This document shows, in pieces, positions 23,713 to 25,707 of a stretch of DNA of 25,707 bases. The stretch lies in IMG/VR virus record IMGVR_UViG_3300041402_000160, positions 1 through 25,707 of that record; one strand, given 5' to 3'. The stretch is from a virus. Each line of letters starts with the position of its first letter. Position 1 is the first letter of the stretch. The notes under the pieces were generated by a model, which did not search any database, had not been told where the DNA came from, and saw only the letters and a program-made list of their open reading frames with translations. A program made the position numbers and the translations under genes.

Positions 23713-23889
23713 TCACATCCTTATGTGGGGAAATGGTCGAAGCATCAGCGGCATCCTTGGGACTGAGCTTTTGAGTTCTTTGTCCTCTTGGGTCCGGAGG
23801 AAAGCGTCACGCGGATCCGCAGGACCCGAATTGGCCTGGACCTTGTCCAGTTGGGTCCGGAGAAGCGCATCACGCGGATCTATAGTCAT
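23713..23889 (-). CDS. Small gene with tandem DPRDA repeats, possibly frameshifted
   Basis: ATG 23887-23889 overlaps the upstream TGA (ATGA) and has GAGGAG about six to seven bases upstream, so initiation is credible. The product starts MTIDPRDALLRTQLDKVQAN and has a second copy DPRDAFLRTQEDK at residues 25-37, 21 codons later. Read straight on, it ends with an odd Met/Pro/Arg-rich tail at codon 58. If one base is added in the AAAA run (23769-23772), the frame becomes KLSPKDAADASTISPHKDVK and ends overlapping the next ATG, like other genes here. That suggests a base missing in assembly, a recent mutation, or recoding. The function is unknown. Confidence 0.55.
   Translation of the reverse strand: MTIDPRDALLRTQLDKVQANSGPADPRDAFLRTQEDKELKSSVPRMPLMLRPFPHIRM
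23779..23880 (-). repeat. Tandem 39-base coding repeat with 63-base spacing
   Basis: The units at 23842-23880 and 23779-23817 encode DPRDALLRTQLDK and DPRDAFLRTQEDK. They are nearly identical in bases (GATCCGCGTGA then CTCCGGACCCAA), so the duplication is fairly recent. Confidence 0.75.
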
Positions 23890-24836
23890 GCGGCACTCCT
23901 CAACGGTTTGCCCGCCAGGATCCCTTCTCCAGCCACGGTGAGATCGACGGCACCTCCACCTTGGGTCAGGGAGAGCGACAGAGCGTTGCCGCTCTGGCTT
24001 ATCACAAAGTAGATTTGGTCCACTACAAGGCCCGTTGGAAGCGCAGGGGCTCCGGCCTGGTAAACTTGGACCTCATCATCGTTTGCGAGACCATGGCCCA
24101 TCCCCAGAGTCAACACATCGTCCGTCTCTCCATTGAAGACGATCAGTGGCGGGCCAATGTCCATAACCTGAGGCTCAACATCCTTGATGGTCGCGATGCG
24201 ATACGTGGCCCTTGGGATGTCCTCCGTGTAAGCTCCCGTTGAGACGTTGGACGTTCCAAAAGCGACCAGCGTCAGAACCTCCGGAGCTTCACTCATGCGC
24301 CGGTAGATTTGATACTCAACGCTGCCCAATGGATTCTTCTTGCGGTCCCGAGTGACCCCTGCGACGGTGTACAGAATCTGGACAAATTCAACATCGGCCT
24401 CGCCAACCTTGATCTTGGAGCCAGACCCATTCTCAAAGACCCTGATGGCGAACCGGCCACCGCCAAGATCAGCGAGGTCTGCGATGAAGGCTGCATCAAG
24501 GACCGTGTCCTCATCTCCGGCCCCAAGGATCACTGCCGTCGTGATCCCGTTTGTATCATCAATCGTGTCAATGTCGGAGTATGGCGCGAGCCGGAGAGTG
24601 CCCGTGGTCATGGCCTGGTTGATGCCGAGCCGGAGAGTATGGGTCCCAGCAGGATCGAGCGTTGCGGGATCGAGGAACACTTCAACCCGGAGCCCCTGGC
24701 CAGCCTTGACCTCAACACACGAGGTTGCCGAGGTGTCATCGGTCAGACATGCCGTGATATCAACCAGCGCTCCATCATCGCCAGTCTCTGTCGCAAGGGC
24801 AACTTGCTCGCCCGCATCAATATCGACAAACGCCAT
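23886..24836 (-). CDS. Multi-domain beta-rich structural protein (316 aa)
   Basis: The ATG at 24834-24836 directly follows the previous stop. Three parts are visible. An N-terminal beta domain covers about residues 1-160 (VDITACLTDDTSATSCVEV, GLRVEVFLDPATLD). A middle segment at 165-225 (PLGSVEYQIYRR, STGAYTEDIPRATYRIATIK) has the style of a carboxypeptidase-regulatory or Ig-like carbohydrate-binding fold. The C-terminal module at about 238-305 (GHGLANDDEVQVYQAGAPAL, PTGLVVDQIYFVIS, GGGAVDLTVAGEG) is a common add-on in phage structural proteins. It could be a decoration or neck protein. It lies between connector-type genes and the stopper-like gene. Confidence 0.68.
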   Translation of the reverse strand: MAFVDIDAGEQVALATETGDDGALVDITACLTDDTSATSCVEVKAGQGLRVEVFLDPATLDPAGTHTLRLGINQAMTTGTLRLAPYSDIDTIDDTNGITTAVILGAGDEDTVLDAAFIADLADLGGGRFAIRVFENGSGSKIKVGEADVEFVQILYTVAGVTRDRKKNPLGSVEYQIYRRMSEAPEVLTLVAFGTSNVSTGAYTEDIPRATYRIATIKDVEPQVMDIGPPLIVFNGETDDVLTLGMGHGLANDDEVQVYQAGAPALPTGLVVDQIYFVISQSGNALSLSLTQGGGAVDLTVAGEGILAGKPLRSAA

Positions 24837-25220
24837 CTATCGGTTCCGGCTCCGAGTGCGACTCATGATCCCAGCGAAGTCAGCATCAAACTCACCGGTG
24901 AAGACTCGATGGATGTATTGGATGGGAGGAGTCTCTGGCTGGCGCGCTGTAGTGGCTAATGGAGACACCTCTCGATTCATCACGACATCATCAACGTCCC
25001 AGCCCATCAAACCCCAGTGAGGCCCAGGCCGATTATCGAGCAACACGGCATAGAAGTCAAACCCAGACTTCTCTTGGAGAAGCAGTCTCCCGGAGGGCTC
25101 TTGGGTAGAGGGAGCAAACAGGCCGATCCAAAGGACCCCAGTCTGTACGAACTGGTTGACCTCGCCAACAGGTCGAGTCACGATTGACTCATCGGTGTAC
25201 ACGATCCGAATTTCCATCAT
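24837..25220 (-). CDS. Hypothetical neck-region protein (127 aa)
   Basis: The ATG at 25218-25220 overlaps the TGA of the connector gene (TGATG); a TTG at 25223 is an alternative start. The product begins MMEIRIVYTDESIVTRPV, contains VLWIGLFAPSTQEPSGRLLL and DFYAVLLDNRPGPHWGLMGW, and ends in basic residues (RTRSRNR). There is no signal peptide. Tight coupling to the connector gene suggests a neck or head-completion role. I do not recognise the family, and a role in the neck is an inference from position. Confidence 0.7.
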   Translation of the reverse strand: MMEIRIVYTDESIVTRPVGEVNQFVQTGVLWIGLFAPSTQEPSGRLLLQEKSGFDFYAVLLDNRPGPHWGLMGWDVDDVVMNREVSPLATTARQPETPPIQYIHRVFTGEFDADFAGIMSRTRSRNR

Positions 25221-25707
25221 CAAGCCCTCAGAATCTCAAGAGATCCAGCACCACTCGCTGAGTCGTCCAACAGAGGGGTGATCTCTCGGATGACCGTTGG
25301 ATAGCGATCAAGCCCCTCAGCGCCACCGGTGGTTCCTCCCGGAGAAAAATACTCAGTCTCCAAAACGTCCACCTTGGTCCTCTTGATACCGGCGCTGGGG
25401 TCAATAGCTGCCACGTCCACAGATCCGGACTTGATGAACTCCAAAGCATATTCCGCAGTGGCGTTCTGGATCCGGTCAGGGATCTCGTCATCAGGATAGA
25501 ATGAGATGCTTCCAAAGCCATCGTCCGAGAGTGGCGTGTCCGGATCTATGGCTTCAAACCTCGGCCATGAGAGCGCCTGGACCTCATCAGTCCTTTGGCC
25601 GATCCACGCGAGTCGAGTCAACTCACGGGTGGCCTCCATGAGGGCTCGACTCCTGTCATCAGGATCCGCTGCCGCCCAAGCCGACGCATTGAGCCGATCC
25701 TCAAGGT
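25220..25707 (-). CDS. Head-tail connector, DnaT-like (5' end cut by window)
   Basis: The frame is open to the right window edge, so the true start is outside. The ATG at 25639 is internal, because residues encoded upstream (LEDRLNASAWAAADPDDRSR) fit the family. The visible part has the signature of the DnaT-like phage connector family: RALMEATRELTRLAWIGQRT, QALSWPRFEA, IPDRIQNATAEYALEFIKSG. Such proteins are typically encoded just after the capsid and form the adaptor ring under the portal. A C-terminal segment of about 55 residues follows (TKVDVLETEYFSPGGTTG). The portal, capsid and terminase genes are expected to the right. Confidence 0.82.
   Translation of the reverse strand, partial: LEDRLNASAWAAADPDDRSRALMEATRELTRLAWIGQRTDEVQALSWPRFEAIDPDTPLSDDGFGSISFYPDDEIPDRIQNATAEYALEFIKSGSVDVAAIDPSAGIKRTKVDVLETEYFSPGGTTGGAEGLDRYPTVIREITPLLDDSASGAGSLEILRA

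Overview
The window looks like part of the late structural operon of a tailed dsDNA bacteriophage or prophage with a long non-contractile (siphovirus-type) tail. Every credible gene lies on the minus strand and they are tightly packed. Most junctions overlap by 1-4 bases (TGATG or ATGA), and start codons usually follow GGAGG-like ribosome binding sites. No sheath, capsid, portal, terminase, integrase or replication gene is visible. The bacterial host cannot be read from the sequence; the Shine-Dalgarno sites and use of GTG starts simply fit a bacterial host.

In order of transcription (right to left): the right edge holds the neck region. It starts with a DnaT-like head-tail connector cut by the window end (25220-25707), followed by structural or unknown proteins (22324-25220), including a 58-codon gene that may be frameshifted. 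Next is a very unusual 1021-residue protein (19253-22318): about 37 tandem 20-residue repeats fused to two tandem head-closure (stopper)-like domains. Then come a tail-completion protein (18876-19256), a tail terminator (18199-18876), the tail tube protein (16984-18180), a possible 47-residue ORF, two tail-assembly-chaperone ORFs arranged as if joined by a -1 frameshift (15969-16801), and a 1306-residue tape measure protein (12048-15968).

The tail tip follows: two paralogous 152-residue proteins (11132-12048), a 59-residue Cys-rich protein (10956-11135), a beta-rich 217-residue protein, a tail hub with an inserted Asp-box beta-propeller (7778-10306), a minor tail protein, a small tip protein, and then three neighbouring adhesin-like proteins with LamG/concanavalin-like beta-sandwich character (1449-6413). 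The left end has an acidic protein and four small membrane or exported proteins (1-1056), which may be the start of a lysis cassette running off the window.

The genes fit together as the neck, tail shaft, tip and host-recognition apparatus of one virion. The most novel elements are the repeat-stopper fusion (a candidate neck fibre or whisker), the same small beta module found inside both the tail terminator and the tail tube, the propeller built into the hub, and several genes shorter than 60 codons that fill the apparent gaps between larger genes. There is no gene-free stretch above 300 bases.
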